Part shown: positions 55,337 to 64,000 of the stretch, in pieces
How positions within the stretch are numbered: position 1 is the stretch's first letter
Layout: each line of letters begins with the position of its first letter
NCBI GenBank assembly: GCA_963556495.2
Contig: OY747710.1
Coordinates: 4,650,501 to 4,714,500, forward strand
Source of the DNA: Valencia hispanica
Lineage: Eukaryota; Chordata; Actinopteri; Cyprinodontiformes; Valenciidae
Direction: 5' to 3'
DNA: 64,000 nt
The notes under the pieces: generated by a model
What the model was told of the DNA's origin: nothing
The model's database searches: none
Seen by the model: the letters and a program-made list of their open reading frames with translations, nothing else
Program-made: the position numbers and the translations under genes

Positions 55337-55452
55337 CTGGCATTAATCTCCTCGTCCAACTTCCTGGAGTTGTAAAGGTCGGCTCCTCCCACGTAGCCAT
55401 GGCAACATGGCAGAAGTTCTGCTGGGTTGGCAGCGACTGGGGGTGGACAGGC
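55337..55452 (-). CDS. phf1: phf1, internal coding exon
   Basis: This exon of 116 bases has acceptor TGGTTTGCAG at 55462-55453 and donor GTAGGG from 55336. It starts in phase 0 and leaves two bases (AG), completed by the C of the last exon. It encodes ACPPPVAANPAELLPC and then CHGYVGGADLYNSRKLDEEI, followed by NA. The GY-(G)-ADLYN-RK-D stretch sits where PHF1 proteins have a Tyr/Gly-rich segment ahead of the C-terminal tail. This region is poorly conserved between paralogues. The open frame starting at 55502 is a shadow in another frame. Confidence 0.75.
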
Positions 55453-55756
55453 CTGCAAACCAGAGGGGTTGAAACACAAATCAGGTGTGAGAGGTGCCCC
55501 AACTAGGCACTGATGCCTCTGAGCTCCTAACAGAAAGTCAGTTTGGGATGCGGAGGATTCAGTTGCTGAAAATAATCTGAAAGTTAGTAAAAACCAAAAA
55601 GAATTTAAATTGTATGTGTTTCTGCAATCTTAAAAAGGTTTTTATCCTAAATCCCAGGTCCGCAGGATAGTCTGGAGGGAGAATGTTGCTTTGGCAGAGA
55701 AACATTAAATGATATTCAGTGATATGAGTAAAAACTTATTATCAACAACCATAAGC

Positions 55757-56093
55757 TAGGGCTGGGCGACACGGAAAAATCTATCATGCATTCGATATCG
55801 ACATATATCACAATATGAAACAAATCACAATTTCTGTAAATATTTAACATTGCCTAGTACTATTTGTCAATATCAGAAGATTATTTTTGACATAAAGTTT
55901 TATTTTGAAAAGTTGAACACGTTGGAAAAATAAAGGGTTAGGTGCTGGGCGATATGGATAAAAAAATAAAATCTTCACATTTTTTAATGCCAAATTTGAA
56001 GGCATTGGACTATGGAAACCAAATAAATGCAATGGTGATTTTTTTCCCTTATAAATATAAAATTCGAATATATCGATATATTGCCCAGCCCTA
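55757..56093. mobile_element. hAT-type MITE (337 bp) in a phf1 intron
   Basis: TAGGGCTGGG and CCCAGCCCTA are perfect inverted ends. The flanks CCATAAGC (55749-55756) and CCATAAAC (56094-56101) agree at 7 of 8 positions. The interior is rich in TCGATAT-like motifs, with a second GGTGCTGGGCGATATGG start inside at 55941. Confidence 0.85.
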
Positions 56094-56101
56094 CCATAAA
56101 C

Positions 56102-56841
56102 AGAAAAGACTAAAGGCAGTATTTTATTGTCCTACTGAAAAACAAATTAAAACTCAATAGACAAAATTAAATTTTTAATCTCTACTCCCCCCGAAGGTCA
56201 ATGAGATATTATCCACTGAGGATAATGTTTAATTAAAAAGTCTATAAACTACAAGCTTCTTCTTTACAATTAAAGTTATATTTATTTTGATTTGTTCATT
56301 GTGATCAACATTTTTTTTTTAAGTCAAACCTCAAAGCTTAAGGCGTCTTGATGAAATGCGCACATCCTATTTCATTTGATCTTTTTTCTTCAGCTCATTG
56401 TTTGACGCAGATTTTTATGGAGTCCCACTCCAAACCAACAGGTGGCGATAACGCACTGGTTTGTTTCCTCTCTATTTAAAAGGCTCCTGAAGTCAGAAAC
56501 CTGAATGGCAGTCGGAGAAGGCGGAGCAGCCCCAATTTTATCATCCAATATGCGGCTGTGCACATGAAATGCAGTAAAAGTTTTAATTACAAACTAATTA
56601 TTAGCACTTCTGACATTTTTCTACTATACTCAAACAGTGTCACACATAGCGCTCTACAAATTCTAGTTGGGAGGTTGTCCCTTTAGTGCTTTAGTACACA
56701 AAACGTTAATTTTGAGTTAGGTTATAGAAAAAACAAATCTCACTGTTTTACAGCTTACATCTAGAACACGCTTAATTCAGGAGTGACTCCCAGACTTCTG
56801 AGACAAATCCAGCGAAGCATATCTGCACACAGTCTATAGTT

Positions 56842-56842
<1 letters not shown>
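56102..56842. other. Intronic sequence, nothing recognised
   Basis: Non-coding. It includes CCAACAGGTGGCGA at 56435-56448, discussed under findings. Confidence 0.35.
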
Positions 56843-56930
<88 letters not shown>

Positions 56931-56939
56931 CATATATAT
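56843..56939. repeat. (TA)n-(CA)n compound microsatellite
   Basis: A TA tract of about 68 bases is followed by CACATATACACACACACACA. Confidence 0.95.
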
Positions 56940-57589
56940 TTATACGTCACTTAGGGCTGGTGAATGACCAGACAGCCAACACTGAATTTCAACAGCGTAT
57001 GATGTGATATTTTCTCTCCATAAGATGGGGATAGGCCACTTTACTCCGAAAAACCAAAATTTTAACTATAAAATAATCTTACTTCTGACTTCAAGTGTTA
57101 TTTTCTCTGACATTTGCAACTTCATCGTGTTTTCCAGAGTCATTAGTGCTCATGCATTGGGTTCGATGTGGGGTGTAGTTTGTAAAGTTACAGACAGAAA
57201 TTAACAGCAATATTTTGGGTTATTTAGCCTGTCATAAGGGGAAAAAAATGGGGGTTCATTTTTCAAAGTCATATTTGCATCTATTTCATTTATAAATCTT
57301 ACAATTTCAAATGACATATTTAGTTTACAAAATAAATATTTAGCGCCAAACAAAATATTTAGTTTGAAGCTGAATATTTATCTTGCAAGCTAAATATTTC
57401 GAACAAAATACTGGGTTAAAGGGCCAATTTCTGTGTGGAAACACAATGGCTGAGAGGACTGGACGAACGGATTCACCCTGTCACCTTCCCCCCCTCCCAG
57501 AAATGCACCTGAACTCGTCTTGTGGAAACGGGTCTATTATGTGCAAGACTGGTAGAAGTGTTACTGACGCATGCACCCCACACTTTCCT

Positions 57590-57775
57590 CATTTTTATTT
57601 GTATAAAAGTGTCAATGATGCCATGTATCACTTGCCTTCTACTTAACAATTATGTGCCACTTTGTGTTGCTCTATCATATAAAATCCGAATAAAAAAAAC
57701 CCCATTGAAGTTTATTGCTGTGACAAAATGTGAAAGCATTAATGGGTTATGAATGTTTCTTTCAAGGCATTGTAC
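57590..57775 (+). repeat. Tc1-like 3' end in phf1 intron
   Basis: TTAACAATTATGTGCCACTT, TGTGTTGCTCTATCATATAA and GTGACAAAATGTGAAAGCAT, ending TTTCAAGGCATTGTAC, match the 3' end of the common Tc1 family. The upstream part of the transposon is not recognisable. Confidence 0.75.
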
Positions 57776-58940
57776 AGTAATGTTTATCCTTCAGTCCATG
57801 GCAGAGTTATCAAAATTCTGTAAATATAAAAATAAAAAAAAACAGAAAAACATTTTTTATTTTGCATAACCTGGAGGAAAACAGGGTTGACCAATCTGTT
57901 CCCCCTGTAACTGGTTAGTACGGCAGTTCTCTGTCTACTAGCGACCTGTAAAAGGTGCAAACATCAGGATCATCAGATAGAGCCATCAGTCACTGGAAAC
58001 ATCATCCAGGAGGTCGATTTCTCATCGCTGGACTATGACATAGAACCACACTGAGCCCATTATCATTCTGTTGCATGACCATAATGATGGAGGACGATTA
58101 CTCAGAGGCTTCGGCGAACGTCTGAGCCTTTAAACACTGGTACTCTGTCAGAGTTTCACTGTCAAGGTGCCAGTGCCACCTGGCCAACTTGTAATTGACT
58201 GCAAAGTGTGCTTGGAAGTGATCCCAGGCCATCAGCATTCCTACCCATCTCACTTTCCTCACTACAACGCAAAGCTGCTCCTCAAAGACGGGTGGAGATT
58301 AGCATCAGTCAGAGGAGAACAATGAGGCCTGGATATGCCAGAGGAAAAAGACAGGAGCAACAAAAAAAAAAAAAAGAGCTCTGCAGAGCGTATTGTTCCA
58401 GGATTAGAGTATGTGCACACACTCAGATCAGAGTGATGAGTAGGAGGGAAAAAAGCACAAGGAGCATTCACGGTTAAGAATGCAGAGTATAAATAGCAAC
58501 CACCACATGTGATGATGCCTGTTTCAGAGCGATCCGCTGGGAATTGGCTTTGATGATAATGATAAATGCGACGCTGAACTGCAGGTGTTGATGAAATACA
58601 AGAGCAGGTTTTGGCAAGATTGGATTTGAATTATACATTTTACCGGAGCAACGCCACGTCTCTCACAGCTATTATTAATCTATCTGTGTACCCCCTAACA
58701 TCAGCATCCTGCAGAAAAAAAAGAAAGAAAAAAAAAGAACCGCTACAGAAGCACTGAACTGAGAAAGGGGAGTAAAAACCGATCTTGATGGTGAAATGAA
58801 CCTTCGTGGCACGGTCTGACTGACAGCTTATCTGAGTTGCAGAGAGCTGTTTACCTGGATGCAGTGAAAAAAAGGAACAGAAAATCAGCATGCTTCGATG
58901 TCCCAGGCACCCACCCCCCTTCTGAGACAGGGGCGCTGAC
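57776..58940 (-). other. phf1 intron, unassigned part
   Basis: Non-coding sequence with poly-A runs (58361-58375, 58710-58737). No exon with proper splice sites and family similarity was found here. Confidence 0.35.
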
Positions 58941-59019
58941 CTGTGTCTCCATGATGCGCCGCTTTGATTTACGAGACTCCGACCCCCCCACTCTCCTCTG
59001 GCAGGGCAGTGACAACGGG
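58941..59019 (-). CDS. phf1: phf1, internal coding exon (basic linker)
   Basis: This exon of 79 bases lies between CTTCTCCTCAG and GTCAGC. Its first base C completes the codon left by the exon at 61874-61743 (AG + C). The rest is 26 codons ending in phase 0: PLSLPCQRRVGGSESRKSKR then RIMETQ. The Arg/Lys/Ser-rich composition matches the basic linker of PHF1 after the GKEIKKKK region. It joins directly to the exon at 55452. The larger open frame through this region starts in intron sequence. Confidence 0.75.
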
Positions 59020-59149
59020 CTGAGGAGAAGAAAAACACATAAATTAGTATACAAGTATAAACACCAGCCTCATTTCTTCATGTGCAACTTAGTACAGTGG
59101 TGCACAGGCGCACCATAAAAATAAATGCAATTTTTACTTGATAACATTC

Positions 59150-59870
59150 TGAAAAGAACACAAATGTCTGGGTATTTTTATATTTACAGTGTTTTGCAAA
59201 AATGTTGAACTATTTCCCACTTCAACTTATTCCACTGAGGTGTTTCTGTGATAGACAAAAAAAACTCCCAAAACATATCCTGTAATTGTGAAGTGAAACA
59301 TCTCACAGAATCCATCAACTGAAAATGGAGAGAGGATGGCACAACCTCATGAGAAATCTTCCTGCTTTTATGATCCCTCATCAATGCCATCACCTCCAAA
59401 AAGCGGGATTTTATCCGTATGTTGCTCTGGAGTACACGGTGCCAAGATGGGAAGACATCAGCAGCGACATCACAGGAGCAACTGTTGCTGCTCAGGAATC
59501 TCAGAAGGGTTACATGGTGATTTCCAACAATTTGAAGTTCACCAATGAACAAGGAAAAAGACTATGCACAAGAGAAAAAGACTTAAAAGAGCTAACATCC
59601 CAACAAATTCTTCCCATCATAGTGCCAAGAATAGTTTCTACTTAAACAAAGATGAAACTGAGAGTCCTTAGGCGTTTTTGGTATTAAATAAACATATCGA
59701 TCAATATGGAGGAGTGAGTGCACTAAAAATAGCGCCATCACTCAATCCCTCCCAACTCTTCTCATGCAAACCCCTTAAATAGTATTCAGCAATCAATGTT
59801 TATCTTCTAACAGCATGAGCTCAGTCTCCGTGTCCGCTCCTGGAGAGCTGGTCACTTCTAGTTCTTATTA
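59150..59870. other. phf1 intron with a possible decayed transposon
   Basis: TTACAGTGTTTTGCAAAAAT followed by GTTGAACTATTTCCCACTTC (59190-59225) looks like a Tc1-type terminal region. An open frame at 59325-59645 (106 codons) has no known domain. Assignment is uncertain. Confidence 0.3.
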
Positions 59871-59934
59871 GAGGGACAGTCCGTGCGTTTTCATATCAGA
59901 ACATCGTGTAGATATTTTAGTCCTTCTGATACAT

Positions 59935-60060
59935 TGCTATCAAAACGTTACACACAAAAGGCTTCGTTTGATCCTTAACATCACATACTGTCCTAGATGC
60001 ACTCACTAAAACAGGGAATAATTAAATCATATTTGCATAGATATATTCCCGTAACACCAC
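59935..60060 (+). repeat. Interspersed repeat shared with 8690-8830
   Basis: ACATACTGTCCTAGATGCAC then TCACTAAAACAGGGAATAAT and CATAGATATATTCCCGTAAC match the first copy in order and orientation. Confidence 0.5.
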
Positions 60061-60764
60061 CATCAGATCGATCAATGCTCAGCGAAAATGCAAATAACCC
60101 AAGAGCTCCATCTCAGATCCTACTGTGCTCAGTTAGCATGTTAAAGGTTTAATGCATGTGTGTGCACCTTAACAAAATAATGCAGACAGTTTTTTACTGG
60201 GATTTAAACTTATACTGTGATTTTATGCAGACCACTTTCACAATAAGGTCTTTGTTCACTACAGGTTTCACAGATCTGTTGGAAACATCATAGGGGTGCT
60301 GTTGTAAATTAAGGTGAAGAACCAAGACTCAGCAATGTAAGCAGATGAGGCAGGTTTATGGAGCTGGATCGGGGAGAGAATCAGAGGGGAGGGAGACATA
60401 TCCAGGACCAGTTCAGACAAACGAGAAATCCAAGAAGGTGGACTGAAACCAGAGACAAGCTCAGCAACTAACCAATTAGCTTGTTCCATAAGGCATTTAT
60501 AACAATGTATACCGCTACGACAGACATCTTTAGGGGAACGACTGTAACAAGAAGCCTAATCGATGTAAAAAATTGTGAAATTCTGCTTTAATAATAGAAA
60601 CTTCATTATTTTCTCTTGACTCCTTTTTTCCAGTTAAAGAACCAGACCTAAGAGTATAAAGCAGAAAACATACAACTTAGCTTTACAAAACTGAATATAA
60701 ATGGATCAAAAGACTTCTTGCTCAACGTCCTTTGGACAAAGGAGACCAAAGTACTGAGGTTTGC

Positions 60765-61310
60765 CTATAATACACAGTAGGATCTCCAACAAGCTGTAAA
60801 GCACAGAGGTAGAAGGCTGATGGTCGGGGCTTGTTTTGCAGTAACATGGCCTGTGCACCTGGCAGCCATTGTATCAACAATGAGCTTTAGAGTCAAGCAT
60901 GAAGCCATCTGTGTGACAACTGAAGCTGGGTGCCAACTGGGTCATCAACAGAACAATGATTCCAAACACAGAAGAAAATCTACAACAGAACGAATGACAA
61001 AGCAAATAAATTATAAATAAATCAGCCAAAGCCCAGGGCTCAATCTGACTAAACGTGGGACATTAAGAAACTCGATCAGAAAGAAATATTTGCAAACTTC
61101 AATAAATTCAAGTTACTTTGTGAAAGAAGAGAGGGACAGAATTCCTCCACAACGATGTGACAGACGGATAAAGTCAGAGTTCCCAGGTTCTTCAAACTTT
61201 TAAATCACAGGGTGTATTTAGTTTTTCACACACTCCCTTTTCATTTTGTTTTCCTCAGTTTTAATGACAACATAGAATCTGTTGTGTTTTTAGAACCTAA
61301 CAAAGACTGG
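60765..61310 (+). mobile_element. Tc1-like transposon fossil in phf1 intron
   Basis: GGCTTGTTTTGCAGTAACAT then ACCTGGCAGCCATTGTATCA, and AGCTGGGTGCCAACTGGGTC followed by ATCAACAGAACAATGATTCC, are the block around the second catalytic Asp (QQDND). ATTCCTCCACAACGATGTGA and CACAGGGTGTATTTAGTTTT are the 3' end. The family is a common fish Tc1. Frames are broken throughout, and the 5' part is missing or unrecognised. Confidence 0.75.
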
Positions 61311-61742
61311 ATGATTTTCGTTATTATTTTCATTGCATAACGCCCTCGAACTGAAACAGGGTGTACTTTCTTTTTATTATGACTGTATTTCTGCAATGGG
61401 ATAACTTAATATTTCATGGCTCTCTTGTGGCCATGAAAGCATAAAGTAGTTGTCCTAATGACTGAAAGTAGCACCTTGTAGTTATTTAGGGAAGGGAAAA
61501 GTAGCTTCAGACAGAAATCTATTCTCTCTCAAGCTTCTTCCACTTTAGAGTGTATCTGATTAGTCTGAATAAGCAGCAGCTAAAAATTAAAAATGATTCA
61601 GAATGACTATAAACTGAACAAAAATAAAAATAAATGTATTAAAGAAAGCAATGGGATTCTAATTGTTAATGTTTACTGACTACAGGCCCTGTGAGATTCC
61701 CGAAGCGTTTGCAGAGATAAGAGAGGAAGAAAAAAGACAGAC

Positions 61743-61874
61743 CTTCTGCGGTGGGTGATGCTGATAGGTGGATCGGTGATGAGAGGCGACGAATCAGACG
61801 TCAGCGGAGGCGGAGATCGGACCTGCAGCCCGAACAGACACTTCTTCTTCTTGATCTCCTTTCCAGAGACGAAC
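61743..61874 (-). CDS. phf1: phf1, internal coding exon with the GKEIKKKK motif
   Basis: This exon of 132 bases follows the acceptor CGCCTTCATCCAG and is followed by GTCTGTC. Its first base G completes an Arg codon from the exon upstream. It encodes FVSGKEIKKKKCLFGLQV and then RSPPPLTSDSSPLITDPP, SITHRR, and leaves two bases for the next exon. The F--GKEIKKKK-LFGL-VR-PPP stretch is diagnostic of Polycomb-like proteins (PHF1, MTF2, PHF19), directly after the PHD2/EH region. KCLFGL and the following Pro-rich run favour PHF1. The Tudor and PHD exons are expected beyond the right edge of the window; none was found at 61875-64000. Confidence 0.88.
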
Positions 61875-62165
61875 CTGGATGAAGGCGGAGGAACAGAAGT
61901 CGGATTTCTGTCCTTCTCTTCCAACTCCAGGTTGGGGGGAGGACAGAAGAGAAAGAAGGGGACTCCATCTTGTCCGCTAAACATCTTTGTTGTAGCGTGT
62001 CACACGTCCTCATTTGACCAATCACAGAAACAGCATCTCTTCCTTCCCCACTCCCGTGAATAATGGCTGCCGGATCTTTTCGGCTATTTTGCCTGTTTAT
62101 GGACTTCCAACAGTTGTTTTGAGGGAAGTATTATCTTTCAACAGTTAAATATGCTATGTGACCTA

Positions 62166-62915
62166 GGGCCTGATTTATCAATATTCCAAATGAAGAGCTC
62201 AAAATTGTGTGCGCCACAAACAATTGCACAAAGGTTGTGGTCCTGATTTGTGGGTGATCTACTAAGATTGTGTGCGCAAATCATAACAGGCACAAAGAGC
62301 AGCCTTCAAATGAGGCCTTTGATATTGATATATATTTTTCGTTTGTCACTAATAAACTTAATGCGTGCCGTGTACATGCGCCGTTCTCTGCTCCATGCAG
62401 GTGCCGTCTTCCAGAGACAGCAGGTGCAGAAGCATTGAGGGGCAGTGAGTTATGGAAAAAAAGGCAAAAAATCAACATAACTGTCAGGTTTATGGCCATT
62501 AGAGTGTTAATCACTATTAGGATAGAATGTCTGTGAATTATATTTTTCATTTGTCAGTAATAATCTTATGTTGAATCGTGGTGCCACAAAGTTAAGACAT
62601 GCCTTTCAGAAAAAATTGGTGAAAAAAAACCCCAGCCGGCAGTTTCATGTTTGATAAATCTGACTGCGCGTGGAACGCCTACTTATTTGCATGTTCTCCT
62701 CCCAATATTTGCGCCTTCTCACAGAAACGCCCACATTGCATATTGATCAAGGGCAAAAGTGCTAAATGGATTGCATGCATCTTGCTGCGCGTTAAAACAG
62801 GAGCACTCCTCCAAATGCCTCTTTAGTGAATCATCTACTGCATGTTTTTGCGCGTGAATTCGCTGTGAGGTTTGTGCACGTTTTAACAAGCACAAAACTT
62901 TGATAAATCAGGCCC
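62166..62915. mobile_element. Harbinger-like MITE (750 bp) with perfect 16-bp inverted ends
   Basis: GGGCCTGATTTATCAA (62166-62181) and TTGATAAATCAGGCCC (62900-62915) are exact inverted repeats. Subterminal TGTGCGC/GCGC motifs recur on both sides (62209, 62268, 62850). No transposase. The GGGCC start suits PIF/Harbinger-type elements, but the flanks CTA and AAA do not show a clear 3-bp duplication. Confidence 0.8.
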
Positions 62916-63149
62916 AAAGTGTTCTGTGTCTGATCCGTGTTATTTAGACACAGTTTGTCGCCATTTTCAACTTGTTAAACTTTAATTGAAAGTTTGATCT
63001 GCTTGTTAGCTCCTCAGCTAAACTAAAATGACATAAAATTCAAAAACATACATATTACAAAAAATGTTGTTGGCCCATTTCAATTCATAACGTGATTCTA
63101 ACTTAACAACAGCAAGCCGAAAGGTTTGTTTTTATGCCACACTGTGTGC
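62916..63149. other. phf1 intron, unassigned
   Basis: AT-rich sequence, nothing recognised. Confidence 0.35.
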
Positions 63150-63157
63150 GCCTTGAT

Positions 63158-63320
63158 ACTAGAGCCCTGCGCGGAACTACTTTTTAAAAATCCCGTTCCC
63201 GCTGAATTTATCACCATCACTGCCCGCTCCATCCTGCTGTAACTCTCTTTCGTTCCCGCAATATCAGCATCCAAACCCGCCCACTCCCACCTCCACATAG
63301 GTTTATAGGGCAACAGAAAA
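63158..63320 (-). repeat. Probable hAT-type MITE end
   Basis: CTAGAGCCCTGCGCGGAACT and then CCCGTTCCCGCTGAATTTAT, with CCCGC repeats to about 63290, resemble a common fish miniature element that starts TAGAGCCCTGCGCGG. Only one end is visible. Confidence 0.45.
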
Positions 63321-63874
63321 CAACGTTTATATGCATCATTTTACTAGGAAAGAAGAATGGATAAAACCACATTCAACAAAATCTGTGCTTTGAATCCCGG
63401 CGTTTATGCCGAGACAGCAAACTATGACTGCAGTTATAAGAATATCACTATTTAATGTGGCAATATCACATTTAATCTGAACAAAAGTTTACAAATAACT
63501 GAAAACCCTGAGAAGCATTAAAAAACACAAGTTGAGCTGATGTTGCCTACATTAATACATTGGCTCAAAACCATGGGTTGGTTTTGTTCATCAACTGCAG
63601 TTTGTCTCTAGACCAGTTTTTAGTTCTTTTTTTATTCTCACAATGAGAACTTCCTTTGTACTGTACATCTGCACTCACTGTAAACAAATGTGCTTTTTCA
63701 TTCGAAGTGTTGTCTTTTTCCTTATATTGTCCTCTCACACTACATCAGGACGCTAATTTACACGTTAAAATCACAAACTTTTTCAGGGGGGTTGGGGATG
63801 ATGCCCTGACCCCCCTACAGGATTTTAGTTGTCACCTTTTCCACACCTTCTGAGTTTGCAGGTATGGTTTAGAG

Positions 63875-64000
63875 TCCTAAACAGTCCTGCTGGAAGGTGA
63901 ACCTCTGCCTCAGTCTCAAGTATTTTGCAGCCAAAAGTTTGTAAACTATGACTAGCTTCCATGTTCCTTCATGCATCCACCCAGCATGATGCTGTCACCA
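63875..64000 (-). mobile_element. Tc1-like transposon fragment (continues past window end)
   Basis: On the plus strand, GTCCTGCTGGAAGGTGAACC and TCTGCCTCAGTCTCAAGTAT, with TTTTGCAGCC, then CCCAGCATGATGCTGTCACC at the edge, are the complement of the Tc1 transposase centre. QQDN lies near 63885 and GGGSIMLWG near 63990. The stretch between 63925 and 63980 is shortened. Confidence 0.75.

Noticed and set aside
55218..55502. 94-codon minus-strand open frame over a phf1 exon
   Set aside because: The frame disagrees with the splice phases. The real exon is 55452-55337 in another frame.
59325..59645. 106-codon open frame as a host exon of phf1
   Set aside because: It is on the opposite strand to phf1, has no recognised domain, and the region looks like decayed transposon.
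63098..63313. Further phf1 exon at the right edge
   Set aside because: The frame lacks PHD or EH motifs and lies over a MITE-type sequence with CCCGC repeats.

Overview
The window looks like teleost fish genomic DNA. Recognisable fish transposon families cover roughly half of it: Rex1-type, Rex3-type, L2/Maui-type and L1-type non-LTR retrotransposons, several Tc1/mariner fossils, hAT, piggyBac-like and Harbinger-like miniature elements, tRNA-derived SINEs and many microsatellites. No prokaryotic gene organisation is present. Nearly all short open frames are chance frames or transposon relics.

One host gene is well supported: the 3' part of a Polycomb-like gene, best matched to phf1, on the minus strand. 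Four exons join in compatible phases: 61874-61743, 59019-58941, 55452-55337 and 48850-48493. They carry the GKEIKKKK motif that follows the PHD/EH region and the C-terminal chromo-like motif. The stop codon is at 48493, the 3' UTR follows, and a poly(A) signal lies at 48032-48027. The Tudor and PHD exons should lie beyond 64 kb. The introns hold Tc1, hAT, piggyBac-like and other fossils. No convincing host gene was found between 1 and 48 kb, apart from two weak candidate exons near 1.65 kb and 25 kb.

Layout: 1-0.95 kb is a Tc1/mariner fossil. 1.9-4.2 kb holds a LINE-type tail, a MITE and a gutted Rex1. 6.3-7.4 kb is a hAT element with a perfect 8-bp target duplication and a Rex1 tail inside it. 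9-12.7 kb holds hAT pieces and an unclassified repeat ('repeat A') split by a hAT element. 13.4-14.9 kb has a piggyBac-like MITE inside a hAT-like element. 16-21.9 kb joins a Tc1 fossil, a 5'-truncated L1 with a very C-rich 3' region, and a second split copy of repeat A. 22.5-24.2 kb is a Tc1 split by an L2 whose tail was hit by a hAT MITE. 27.8-29.1 kb is a hAT element with a LINE tail inside it. 29.9-31.8 kb has Z-DNA-type microsatellites. 33.4-34.2 kb is an L2 relic. 35.7-37.3 kb is a cluster of related Harbinger-like MITEs and a duplicated block. 38.8-42.7 kb holds a SINE inside a MITE, Tc1 and Rex3 scraps and an L2. 43.3-47.7 kb is a nearly whole Rex1 split by an antisense L2. 48-62 kb is phf1 with its TE-filled introns. 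62-64 kb is a Harbinger-like MITE and a Tc1 end.

The most informative signals are the nested insertions, which give relative ages, and the repeat families present in two or more copies, which give filled and empty sites. Two points stand out. A hAT family carries a Rex1 3' end at the same position in both copies, and two L2 copies share one frameshift. Identifications come from reading the sequence and remembered family features; no database search was run.
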